Shown one piece after another: positions 34,961-47,100 of a stretch of 64,000 bases of DNA. Position 1 is the first letter of the stretch. The number at the start of each line of letters is the position of its first letter. A program made the translations under genes and the position numbers. The notes under the pieces are model-generated. The model worked only from the letters and a program-made list of their open reading frames with translations. It made no database searches and was not told the origin of the DNA. The DNA lies in assembly GCA_020091685.1 (NCBI GenBank), contig CM034599.1, forward strand, positions 32,031,920 through 32,095,919. The letters run 5' to 3'. Source of the stretch: Lutjanus erythropterus (Eukaryota; Chordata; Actinopteri; Lutjaniformes; Lutjanidae).

Positions 34961-37900
34961 TACTTCTGATTGACATACAAGGCATAATCAGCAGTGATTG
35001 AAGCATCAGTGATGTGTTTATCTGTCATCCCTCACTTCTGTTTTTCACCACAAACCTCATATACTTATTTACAACAGCTGAAAAATAAACACTGCAACAT
35101 TTCAGCTCAGTTAACCTTTATTGTTCATTCCAATCAAATTAGCCTTGTAGGCTTTTTTTTTTTTTCCATAATTAGCCCTCATTTCCATACGGGCCAGAGG
35201 CTGATCTCGCACCAAACGAAGGCTCGAGCAGACACTTGTGGAAGGAACGTATCAAGGAGAGAGGCGCCGCAGCCTCCGGCAATTAGCGAGGACCCTTCTG
35301 CTGCTCTGGATGGGAATGTTATGACAGCACTTGATGAGACGTTGCCACCACACGGAGCTATTCACCAGTGAGACGCGTCCCTGTGGGCATGTACACCACC
35401 AAGACAATCAACTGGGGGCTAATTCTCCTTATTTATCATCAACACAACAGTTGCGGGCCTGAGAGCGTGCCGTCTTCCTCGGGGGATTAGCGGTTGCAAC
35501 TGAAGTAATACAAAAACATCAGCATCAATTAGTCCCGCTCTCCTCTCTGATCTGTAGCCTCATCTCTAACAGTGAAACGGAGCAGGTGATCTGGCGTGCG
35601 TGCATCTGTATGAGTGTGTGTGTGTGTGTGTGTTAGCATGCATGCTTAAATGTCCACCTGCCTCACAACAAGGCCCTCTCCCGGCAAGGCCATGCTAAGG
35701 GGCGCGCAGACGCACACATGCTATGTCTGGTTTAATCCAAAACGGCACATCGACCCAAATGGCCGTGTTTTTGTTTCCCCGCGGCCCTCTTTGATGTTAA
35801 TGTCCCTGTGAATTATTTATCTGTGTGTTCTCTTTGCCTTCTCCTCATGCTCTCTGAAGGAATAAATCAAAAGAGCGAGGCACACACAGAGAGCAGACAG
35901 GAGGATTTATCACGGGGAGTATTGTTTACCGCGCTGACCTCCAGGCCCTGCTATATACACATATCTGTGCTTTGCAATCAAACAACCGCCTCCTCTCACA
36001 GGGCTGAAACAGACGCACACAACACACACAGACTGTTTTGTTGATGATTAAAAACATAAAAGATTTCTATTGTTTTTGCCTTTGGCTCTTACGTCTACAC
36101 ACATGATCATTCTGACGACACAGTTTATCTATTGTGTAATGATTATGGATTAGGTGGAGATCTTTTTTCTGTGTGGAATCTGCTCCTCTTATAATTCATG
36201 GGTGTCACTCACACATTAAGATGTATGACTGATGTAAAACCCAGCAGATTTACACAAATACCTGAACATGCATACAAACATCGTTCTCATTAACCTTTTC
36301 CATCACTGACATTAAAAATGTGTTTGAAAAAAGCTGAAAAAAATCCACAGCTTTCGCCTGCCTCATATCTCTTGTACATAAAAAAAACTGAACATATAAA
36401 ATAGGTTTGTGTCTCACAATATTTTTTTCTAATGATTAATATAAGGATTATTTTTTCAGTTACGCAAACAATCTAATGACTAATTTATCATTTATTCTAA
36501 TGATGATTTTTTAAAATTACTTGATTAATATAACAATTTATTACCCCCAAATGAATGTGAAAAACCTGTCTCATTAATATTTCAATATTTATTCAATCAT
36601 AATCCTGAAAAAATAGACACACAATTCACCCCTATTTTATAGAGCCTATTTGTCAAATTCCTACCAAGAAAAATACTGGACCTCAAATTCAACAGGATTG
36701 CTGTGACGCATTTTAATTTAATCACTGTCAACCCTCACTGAAGTAATATGCATGGCAAATGTGTTTTTGCATCAGTTTGGGGTAAAGAAAATAACTGAAA
36801 CTATTTACAGACTGTAACAACAGGCTGTATAAACAAATGACATTAGCTTACACCATTTCCAAACCGTTTTCTCGCTCATACGTGGCAGATAAACTAAACA
36901 GAATATTTAAAACAGTGAAATGTTAATCGCAGTCGTGCAGAAACTGCTTTTAACATGGGGGCGAAGGTACAGTTTAGTCCAGTTTTGCAGAGCTTATAGA
37001 GCAACATACTGTTGCATCTCTGTCTAAAATACTCCTAATGTCTTCTTAATACTCCTAATATATTCCTAATGTTGCATAATTGCCGGTGAGGTTTGTTAGC
37101 AGCTTGCTCTGAGGGTGAATCCATGCTCTGACCAGGCGCAGCAGTTCACTGAGACGTGTTGATGCACGTTCTGCAAATCGATGCATTTTCGTAATTGATG
37201 ACTGGTGATCTACAAATCTCCCCAGCTGAATATAAAATACTCTTTTCATACCTGCTGCAAATGTTGTTTTTTCTTTTTATCTCTAAACATATTTCAAATA
37301 CAAAGACGAAAGTATTGCAGAGCTTGTACCTCTATTCATTCCATCAATCACCATCTGTAGGAGAGCACAACAATGCATTTTTCCAATCAACAATTTTATT
37401 TCATCCAAGCATTTAATGTTGCAATGAAACGCAGCAATGAAACAGTTTGTTTTAGATGTCGGTACATAAATCCACTCTGACACAACATGCTGTTTTCTTT
37501 TTTGTAAAATACAAGCTAGTTGCTATTTCTCATTATGTTCATACTGATCACTGACAGCTCACTCGCGTCAGCCAATTTTTTCCCTCCACTTTTGGCAGGT
37601 TGGAAGGTTGTAATTTCAAGCTCTGGCACTACTAATACGTTTTTGTTTTGTTCACAATGGAGATTGTTTGGGGGACCGATGAAGTAGTCCTGGTGAGTGG
37701 AAGCAGTTCTAGGTCCTCCATCAACTCAGTATTATTTCAATCTGTAAAAGGCTGTAGAAAAAAAGAGGCTGTAGAAGATATGTGACTTCTGTCATTCTTG
37801 ATTGGCAGGTAGAAGGAATTGCTGCAACAGTAAGAGCACCGATGTCGTCTTACAAAGCGCACTGTCTTGTCACTTCTTACCCTTCAAGGAAAATGCCAGT

Positions 37901-38329
37901 ATTTTAGAAGCTGTTTATCATTTCTAGCCAATAACTATCAGTTTGGAGTCTGAAAGGACAACTGTCTCTCACAGATGTGATCAGCTGTAGCTTAGAAGCT
38001 AATGTTAATGTTGGCACCATGAGTTGATTGAAAACCCTGTCTCTGGCTGACTCTTTCATGTTTGCATCCGATTTGTTTTAATACAAGAATCCTGTAAAAC
38101 ATATCTTGAATTTGTATTGATGGCAACATGTTATATTGTGTTAATAGAAAATATTTAAGGAATTAAAGCTGCATGTCTCAGCATCGTCACCTGTCGATGA
38201 TCCACATGGAAGACTTGATTGCAGTGTAGAACTTGTTAGTCCTAGTCTGTAATTTCATTCTAACATAACTCTTTTTGTTTTCTTCTTAAATTTTACAAGA
38301 AAAAGCCTTTTAATATGAGGGCTGGTGTG
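34961..38329. other. no supported gene; candidate conserved block at 35165-35490
   Basis: A T13 run at 35153-35165 and a (GT)n at 35614-35632. 35165-35490 is CpG-containing and repeat-free, with ATTAGC/CTAATT words; the frame across 34994-35371 has no domain. 35640-36020 is also GC-richer. 36340-36620 is strongly AT-rich. No gene is supported. Confidence 0.35.
35614..35632. repeat. (GT)n microsatellite
   Basis: About nine perfect units. Confidence 0.9.
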
Positions 38330-38620
38330 TTTAGTAAATGTAAGCCTAATCTGGCTAATGTTGGCTCATATTGCTGGAGTCTAAACTTCCCCAGATCTAA
38401 GGATAAAGCTGCTAACATTACCCTAAACTCTGCTCCTAGAGGTCTCTCTCACATTAAAAAAAAACTAACAAAAGACATAGTTTGATGACATTGTGAAGTG
38501 CCATGAGATCATGGGTGTTATTTTCACTGTTCACCAAGCTGATGAAAATCTATCTGACGTGATTCAGGCAGAAATCATGTTCACGGAGGAGTTACTATTA
38601 AAGTTTAATGCACATTACGT
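38330..38620 (+). repeat. composite repeat family, fragment
   Basis: GAGGTCTCTCTCACATT, TTGTGAAGTGCCATGAGATC, ATCATGGGTGTTATTTTCAC and GCTGATGAAAATCTATCTGA align with 53712-53990. It lacks the 144-bp insertion present there (53766-53909), so it acts as an empty-site paralogue. Confidence 0.6.
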
Positions 38621-40950
38621 TAAGTCATGTTTTCCAACTTCCTTTCTCACTCTCTGAAGTAAGTAGGAAAGTGTTTTTCCAGAGGTTATATCAGCTTGCT
38701 GGCAATGACTATCACAAAACATACCGTTACCTTTAATAATTTAGGTATTTCTTTGAGTTTAAACTTTTTTTTAAAGCATTTGAGATAATATAAGTGCACA
38801 ACTCAATAAACTACATAACTGTGACTGTATATATTTTTCTGACCACAGTGAAAAAGCAACATATTCCTGTGGGATGGTGGTTTACTGTACAGTAGAGGTT
38901 ACAGTTTGTCATTTAATAAAGGCTATAGCTTCTCAGGACCAACAAAAATCTTGTCTGCTGTTCCTCGACTGCTGGAAAAGTGATGGAAGTTATTCCTGAA
39001 CGAAGCTGAGCCAGGAAGGTTAACATTAAGATAATGCTAATGTTCGCGTTGTGCCTTTTCAATGTCCATCGATCGCACGGCTTTTAAAACTTTGCAATGT
39101 AAAATAAATCCATAATGATAATTTATTCAAAACCACCGTTGTCATTGTAAGCATGCTGTTGGCTGTCCGCTAGCAATCCCATGATGCCTTGTGTTTAGTG
39201 ACAAACAATCGAAGGCTTTGTCCATGACCTATCAACCAATCAGTGGCTGTGGTCCTGACTTGCTGGTTGACAGCACTGATCCATAGATGTATTAATAAAT
39301 CCATCTGATGAGCTCAGACACATCACACCACGGAATAACATGAGACTGACCCTTCAAAATAAAAACTGCGTTGCAACGGTAAATAAGCCCAACCGTGTGG
39401 TGGGCGTCACAGGACTATGGTACTTTGCAGAAATGTTGATTGCGCTGCTTGTCCTGATAGGCTTACATGATGCTTAGCCACATTTCCTGAATCTCTACAA
39501 CAAAGGCTGGGAGTACAAAATTATAATGACCAACAATCAGATCAGCTATGATTATGAGAACAAGAGCTCATTGCAAAATACTGAATTGTCTCTTTAATGG
39601 CTTGTATTTGACACAACAGATTTTTAAAGCACTAAGCTGCAGGCAATTAGAGGTGAGATCCGATAGAAAGAAGAAGATAATATGTAGAGTATTACCAGGC
39701 TTTAAAAACTTAAAACTTTCTCAATGAGAACAAAGCTGTTTTCACTCTTTACTGAGATACACAGTGATGTTGGTATCACTGCACTGCACTGTCTTTCATC
39801 ACTGAGCAGATACTGAAAATGAGATGAAACTCCATAAAAGTGAGGGTTGAAAGCCAGAAATGTCAGCGCCAAAGAAACATTTTAATAAAATCATTGGTAT
39901 TGATCACTTCCCCCATCCCTCTGCACATCTTTTTACAATCAGTTTGAGTTATAAACAAGGGGGAAACCATCCTGCTATGGGGGACCTCTCATGCGCAGCA
40001 CATTATTAAATGACATATCTGGAACAGGACTCTGTGGGGTGGTGAAACTTCCAGGTCCGTGGTTCTGACGTTACAGATGTGCCAGGCGGGCTTTGCCAGC
40101 GGAGTGGAGGAGAATAGCTGCTCATCATCTCACGTCCTGGCCTCCTTTCCACACAGCTCCAGCTCAGACCAGCCATTCCCCACAGTCTAATTGGCCTACT
40201 TTAACACTTACCTTCCTGCGGTGGCCACTGCGTTGCTGTGTGTGCAGTTCAGCTCCTGCGGGGCATTGCTCGATGATGGTCGATCACAAAATGAGGCTTG
40301 TAGACTAGACAGAACTCCATAGCAGCTCGTCCATATTATTTATGAGCGCACTGGGTGCATAGGAATGAGGCTATTTATTTGTTTTCTGTGCTGTCTCTAC
40401 CGCTCACTGTCGCTTGTTTCTGTCATAAATATATGTATTCTGCAGGTTTTTGCATTCACCAAAAAACTCATAAGAGGCGAACTCTGCATTTATGAATGAA
40501 CTTAAGCTGTAGAAGAGACATAGAAAAAGATTTTGCTTCCCTGAGGCGACATGCAGTGTAGCTGTGTGTGTGTGTGTGTGCGCACATCTGCCAAGCTGCC
40601 AGCTGCTGCTCGAGATCAGCTAGATCGCAGTAATTGGTCTGGTCCTTTTTGATTTGCGCTACTAGTATTTTTAGTCATGTATCAAGCTCGTCTCCTGACA
40701 TCATAAAGTAGATGTTGAAGCACTGCTGGTGAACTTTTTTCTCCCTTTAAAAATTTCTGTCCTCAGACGTGGAAGAATGACCACTCCTTCAGAGCTGAAT
40801 TTATTCAAACATGTACAGTAATTTACGAGTTACAAAGTAATTGAAAAACAGTATCATTCTGCACATTTGTCTCAGATGACATATTAAATTTAAAAAGCAT
40901 TTAATTTAATCATTCTTAGGCATGCTAGCAGGATGGCTGTATGGATAGCT
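38621..40950. other. no supported gene
   Basis: No frame above 71 codons and no domain. The (TG)n at 40563-40580 is the only microsatellite. 39080-39300 has a text style of dispersed repeats (TAAATCCATAATG, GATCCATAGATGTATTAAT), but I cannot match it within the window. Confidence 0.4.
40563..40580. repeat. (TG)9 microsatellite
   Basis: Perfect dinucleotide run. Confidence 0.9.
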
Positions 40951-40954
40951 ATGT

Positions 40955-41420
40955 TGTTCGGTCCCTGACGTTGGTCCAGGCTGAAATATCTCAACAACTA
41001 TTGAATAACTGCACTGAAATTTTGAACATGGTCCCCACACATTGTATCCTAATGACTTCTCCTGTAGCTCTGGCATGAGGTGTACATTTGTATTCTGAGT
41101 GAAAAATCTCAACACCTATTTGAAGGATGAATGCCATGAAACATGTGACAGACATGTACTGGATGCTCAGGATGCATTGCAATTGTTTTGGCAAACACCT
41201 GACTTTTCATCTAGTGCCATGAAAAGGTCAAAAAGGTTTTGTTTAACGATCATCAGCGAGACGTTGTGTTGACGTTGTTAGATAAGTTACCATGCTAACA
41301 AACATTGTACCTGCTAAAAATCAGCATATTAGCATTGTGATATTCAGCATGCATCCTCACATTAGCATATAGCTCAAAACACACAGCCTCACAAAGCTGC
41401 TAGTCTGGCTGTAGACATTC
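40955..41420 (+). repeat. teleost interspersed repeat, fuller copy
   Basis: Order of landmarks: CAGGCTGAAATATCTCAACA, ACTATTGAATAACTGCACTG, GACTTTTCATCTAGTGCCAT, CCATGCTAACAAACATTG, CTGCTAAAAATCAGCAT, ATTAGCATATAGCTCAAAAC, AGCCTCACAAAGCTGCTAG. It joins the two halves seen separately elsewhere (27567-27905 with 28160-28252; inverted 7420-8168 and 50190-50410), so it best defines the family order in this window. Confidence 0.6.
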
Positions 41421-41424
41421 ATGG

Positions 41425-41780
41425 GTGAATTCACAAAGAATGGAATGATAACACCATGAATTATGAACTGCCGTCTGCCACGTCTCAAGGTCCAATTCAC
41501 AAAAGAGATTATGTTTATAATAGTACAGTGCAAAACACACTCTTGGTGCAGTTTGCCCTTGTTTTGGATCTGATAAATGTTCGTGGTCCCAGTCTTTATG
41601 TAGTAAGTCAGTCTGTTTAATTTGGTGTTAGCCTGTTGCCAGTGTGGCTAATCCCACAGACTGTGGTGATATTGGATCAGTGTTATAAAACTAATTTGAA
41701 GCTACTGAATAATGACAGTAATGCTAGTAAGCCAGATACCACTAACCATTATCCTTTGTCGCTGGTGTGTGAATTGGTTG
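41425..41780. repeat. possible MITE fragment (GTGAATTCACAAAG type)
   Basis: GGTGAATTCACAAAGAATG and TCCAATTCACAAAAGAGATT, with TAGTACAGTGCAAAACAC, resemble a fish MITE remembered from other genomes. An inverted GTGTGTGAATTGG occurs at about 41764-41776. Boundaries are uncertain. Confidence 0.3.
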
Positions 41781-42599
41781 CTGCTAAATTTACTTGATAG
41801 ACACATCTTTAAAGTAATGATGTAGCCATATGTGAAAAACAGATGATCAAACTGCATAAATTCATTTGCTTGGCAATGTTGTGTAAGTTTGATTTGCACC
41901 CACTTAGACTACCAGGTAAAGTGCACTCAGTGTTCTGTGGCTGATTTAGTTAATCTACAGATGATGTGCAGATTTTTCCCCCTTCGACCAACTGATTGCT
42001 TTAAGAGTATGTAGAACTTCTGTCAGCCAAGATATTCTCTGGCTGAGTACAGCTGTAATGGTTCAGCTACGTTTGAGTCAAAAGACATGCAGTTGCAAGA
42101 ACAATACTTTCAACTCATATGAGAACTTATTCTAATTATAACAATTCTAATTAGCTATTAACTCCCTTGCTCTCTCGTTCGTTTCTATCTACGGGATGTC
42201 TCTCTCTTTCCCATGACTCATTCTGAGTGTTTTGTGAGAGTGATTTTTATTTGGGGTGCTTTAACTGTGCGCTGTCCCTCATGCATATGGAGAGTTGTTT
42301 TCTCTCTGCTCTGTGCTGGACTGTTACAGTGTGTAACCATCATCTCTGCTTCTCACAGCAGTAGGTTTTATGTTGTTTTCCTGTTTCATTCCCCTGTGAT
42401 GAGTATCAGGTTCTGTACTGTCTGTGCCATCTGTGCGCATATGATGTTCTGTGAGGCGCTATTGCTTCGCCTGGCTACAATCACTGCTGCCATGATCACT
42501 GGAAAGTCTGAGCACACACATCTTATAAAAGCACTTCAGTTACGACCAAGTCTCTGAAGATGCAAATAATTTTACTGTAACTGTCTGTGACTATTATCA

Positions 42600-42770
42600 C
42601 TGGTGTTTGTGATTTGGACTTTTTTTTTCCAGCGAGGCTTATTTGCATAGAAAGGGGCCAATTCTGCAGCAACTGTATGCATTATACCTAATATAAATAT
42701 GTGCAAATAGCACTGGAGCACCAAGATGCTATTTGCATTTCACCGTTTGAAGATGCTTTGGGAATTACAT
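42600..42770. repeat. possible MITE fragment with perfect 11-bp inverted repeat
   Basis: TGCAAATAGCA (42702-42712) and its exact inverse TGCTATTTGCA (42727-42737) are separated by 14 bases. Octamer-like ATTTGCAT words lie at 42641-42648 and 42731-42738. It is probably part of a MITE and not a bona fide enhancer. Confidence 0.4.
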
Positions 42771-43897
42771 GGTTATTTGCTGTGCAATCCTTTTGTATTT
42801 TCAATATTTTCTGACTCCTGTAGCCGTATCTTCCCTCAAGCAAATACATCCAAGAAAAAAAAATGGATGAGCAAATCAGACACATGGCTTAAAACTGGCC
42901 ATTAGTGAAAGTAAGTGTGGTTCATTAGAACATATGGAGAGAGATTTTTCATTTTCAAACACTTGTTGGGTCCTGGCTCACCCCGCGACACCCTTTGTCC
43001 CCACAGAAAGGCACACTGGAGTTAGGTCAAAGACCAGGCCTGGTGCCCGGGGCCAAATTGAATTACTATGATTGCCTAGTCTTTTATAATTAATTTGCAA
43101 AGGGCTTAAGGGCCTTAATAGCTGTGAGGAGCACAGGCTTGAAGGACAAACACTAATTAAAAGTTGCCAAGGATCAGGAGTATGCCACGGTGCAGGATGA
43201 CTTTTCTGTTAGAAAGAGCTGATTATAATTCTGCACTGGGCCTCTACTGGCTCTGCTATCATGAGAGTTCCCTCCATAGAAAACAGGCTCTGTGTTATGA
43301 GTCAGGCTTAAAAGACATATTAAATGTAAGCAGGTCATAACACCACCGTAGTGCAGGTTTTGACCCATATAATGCTGGTGTGGAAGGAGCTCCAGTTTGG
43401 AGCTTGTATGTGTGATTACCTCATTTGGCAGGATGCTGGGAACGTGGCATTTAACAACACACCAGCTTGCCTTTTACATGAGGCATTTAGCAAATGCTCT
43501 TGTGCTGCTGCAATGAACCCAGCAGTAGAATTAGCATAAATTCCAGGATAACACTGAAGCCAACAAAATGAAAGAAAGAGAGAGTGTCGAATCAGGGTGA
43601 CTCTTGGACGATCTAAAGCTCTTTTTACACTGGACAAAAACCCACGACACACATGGTGTTTGTCTTCAGTGGCAAAGGCTAAAATTGGCATTCAGGCTTG
43701 TTGCCTCCACTGGTAACCTCTGTAACTCGGTTGCTCCTTTTCCATCCATACACATCTGCTAGCTTGCCTTGACTCAGTTTGACTCGGTTCATCAGCCTAG
43801 CACAGCGGAGTTTGCACCCGCTTGAAGGTGTATAGTTATGATGCTAGCCTTTCTGAAATGGTGCATAAACATTTTACTTACTATGAATTGTTTACAA
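42771..43897. other. no supported gene
   Basis: Repeat-free with balanced composition in 42960-43200. Frames at 43351-43539 (+) and 43416-43691 (-) have no domain. Confidence 0.45.
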
Positions 43898-44132
43898 TGG
43901 CAGCACGGTGGTGCAGTGGTTAGCACTGAGTTTGAATCCCCCAGCCGGCCAGGGGGGCTGGAGAGTTTGTGGCTGGGGCAGGATCTCTGGGTTCTCTCCA
44001 GGTATTCTCTGTGATGAACTGGAGACTGGTCCAGAGTGTACCCCATCTCTTGCCCAGTGTCAGCTGGGACAGGCTACAGCCCCCTGCAACCCCTCAAGGA
44101 TAAGTGGTTATGGACAATGCATGAATGAATGT
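43898..44132 (+). mobile_element. tRNA-derived SINE with (GAAT)n-like tail
   Basis: GCAGCACGGTGGTGCAGTGG contains a polymerase III A-box-like TGGTGCAGTGG (43909-43919), and AGTTTGAATCC (43929-43939) is a B box. The two are closer than usual, so the tRNA head is internally deleted. The body has GGTTCTCTCCAGGTATTCTC, GATGAACTGGAGACTGGTCC, GTGTACCCC and GTCAGCTGGGACAGGCT, and the 3' end is ATAAGTGGTTATGGACAATG plus ATGAATGAATG. This order is that of a widespread fish SINE. Confidence 0.8.
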
Positions 44133-44148
44133 TTTCAGTAAAAGTCCC

Positions 44149-44164
44149 TTTTTTTTTTTTTTTT
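44149..44164. repeat. T16 homopolymer
   Basis: Uninterrupted T run a few bases after the SINE. Confidence 0.9.
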
Positions 44165-47100
44165 ACCTAAAAGCTTTTATTATGAAACCACAAAATTAGG
44201 AAATGTTCTGTTTTCATCAGCAGTAACTTAAAGGATGTAGCAATTGCAAAACTTTGCAACAGTTATAGCAAAACTGTGTACTGCAGTCCAAATAGTGCAG
44301 AGTTGGAGCCATAGACTATATGTTAAACAGGATGAAATCCTATTCAATACATGCCTGAAGCAAGTTGTTTCCCTCCTCCTTAGACTGTGGGAAGCCAGCT
44401 GTTTATAATTGTCAGTTGTCAGTTGCTGCAAAGTTAAGCCCGTTAACCTGAAAACAAAAGCCCACTGCTCCAAAAACACACAGTCTAAACTATCCCAATG
44501 CCTGACAAACTCCATTATCATATTGCTCTTTTTAACTGTTATTAACGTCTTACGACTTCTACAAGATTATTAATGATTTCTCACAATTCATAAACAGACA
44601 CAGACTTATTCGGCATTAATTTGAACTCTAATTAATGTGAAACAGGCAAACAAACACCAGTTATTCTGGCACTGTATAGAAATTTCAAAGGGGGACACCG
44701 CAGCAAACAACAAGTGTTTCAACTTAACATGTTTCCTTAAGTAAATATATTACAGATTTCTCCTTTAACATGACTCCTTGAGCTGAAAGTGAACAACAAG
44801 CAGTAAAATAAGGCAGATACCTGAAAGTACAAACAAGACAGGAGAGCAACTAAACATCAAACCACAGAGATTCAGCCGTTGAGTCTTGGCTTTCCAGGGA
44901 CACATCAGAAAACAGAAAAGCAAAGTCTCTCCTGGCAGTAGGAAAAGGGTCAATCACTAATTTTTTTGGTGGTTTAAAAAACCCACGTCTATGCACTAAT
45001 TTTGGTGTAAAAATGGTGTAAAAATTGCTTTTGTTAGTCAGAAAAACAGATGACATAAAAAGCATGAGAACAAACAGAGGTTATATATACACCAGTCCAT
45101 TTCCCCAGGATGCTGCAGTGTATTTCTATAAAGTCAGGAGGATACTAAAGTTCATGCGAGGTGTTGGTCCAGAGAAATGTTCCCATATTTATTCTTCGTG
45201 TGACTCAGAGTCTCCGAGCTCACAGTTATAAAATATAAGTTAGCTTACATCTTCACCGCAGGAACAGATTGCCGAGCTAATGAAAAACTCCCACGGCAGT
45301 CTAGATTAACTTCTTCCAGGGTTTTGTGGAAGTCAAGTCCTCAATTGCTTTTCTGCCGCTGGCACTCTATCTCTCTCTTTTCTTCCTCTCTCGATTTCCT
45401 CCTCTCTTTTTCTCCTGCTTTCACCTGTAGAGTAGCGGCTGCTGTCTCCAAGGGGAGGGAGAAAAAAAAGCTTATTGAGTCAATTGAAGCAAAGAGGAAA
45501 TTAACAACTACTGGCTGGCTGGTTTTATTGTTTTGTTTGGAGACAAATGTGGCTATATCCTTGCCGGAGAAGGGAGGTAGTGCTTTCCCTGGGCGCTCTC
45601 TGAATTGCTTTGTGTTTTTATGTACAAGTTTCTTCCTTTGTTCAGCTTTTTTCTCTGTCTCTAATTGCTGAAGTTGCTGTTAGTGCAAGCCAGAGGTCAG
45701 ACGTTCTTCCCCAGACGTTAAAAAGGTATAATTTGGTATTTATTTGCCCACACAGGGAAACTGGATGTAATTCAAATACTTTAGGGGATGAGGTGGAGGT
45801 GAGAAATATGTTTTAAAGCAATTTGAACCATCACAACTCACTCAACACACTCCTGTTCTTGTGCTTGTCAGATATAACTTATGACTTGTCATTGCACACT
45901 TGAACTAACATTGTAGTTGTAGCAGTAAGAACTAGAGTTAGTTAGATTTTGTGGCTCGTTCAGTCAGTTATCTAGAGTGTTATCAGCAGGTCTAGAGGTA
46001 TCTCCAAAATAGATTCACTGCATTCACTCCATTTGTCCTCGTCTCCTTGACACATGCCTCCTCATACAGTTTTGATGCTACATGGGTCCTCTTTCAGTAT
46101 TCATTGCTTATTCTTCCCTGAACAGCTTTGGCTGGTCGACACACACACATGCAACTGTGTAACATGTGCCAAATTGTCAAGTCATAAGCAATCTAAGCAG
46201 TCTCCACCAGTCGTGGCAGATAGCTGCCTGCCATACAGTCGCCGCCATCACCACAGTGCTTGTTCTTGGTGGGAACTATCTGTAAGTAAGAGTATTTTCT
46301 GGACCTGCTGTTTGAGGAAAAATGCCCTGAGACAACTTACATTATTACTTGATGCTATACAAATGAAAATGACCAGACTGAGTCTAAATGGGATACTTAA
46401 AATGTTTTTTTGTGTGTGTGTGGCTGTTGAATATGATGTTATCTTTCACATTCTTTGTATTTTTTATAGTATAAAGAGTTTGTGCTCAAGTTATTTGGTT
46501 TTACACTTATGGGCATTATGTAAGAATTTTAGTTTAAAACAATCAAAAATTAACTAAAATTATCAAAGAAATAACAGTTTTGGCATTATGTGGAAGAGGT
46601 ATTGATATTGCAGTGGTAACTATTGAAGTTAGCATGCTAACTAGCAAACCTTGTATAACATCACTTACTGAAGACTTAGTGTTATATTTTCACTAAATTA
46701 GCTGTTTGTTTAAAGAAAGACCTGTGAGAAGGATTGTGCATTTCATTGTTTTTTACAGTAGAAGTGGACACCCCAACTTTCTGGGGATATGTTTGTCCCA
46801 ATTTGTTTGCATGAATTCGACAGCTGGCCAGTTCTTACAGATAGGTCCTTTAAGGTCAGATTACTCATTGTGATGAAACAGTCATCCGTCTTCTGTGGGG
46901 TTATCTCTGCCAGTCATCTCAGGAAATGTAGAAATTAGTGTTTTAGGAGCTTGACGCCATATTAAGGAATGGTATCGCTTGAATGTCCCTTTAATTCGAA
47001 GGCACAAAAATTGTAATTTGTCAGAGGGAGTCATTAAAAATGGTCACACAGTGTACTGTATGTTGGAGTGCAACACTCAGTGAGACAAACAGTAGGTAGA

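Noticed and set aside
42641-42738. Octamer cluster as a POU enhancer
   Set aside because: The words sit inside what looks like a MITE palindrome, so repetition explains them more simply. Kept only as a low-interest finding.
46054-46557. Longest open frame in the window (167 codons, plus strand)
   Set aside because: Random-looking Ser/Cys/His composition, no domain, no splice or promoter context, and it crosses TG-rich simple sequence.
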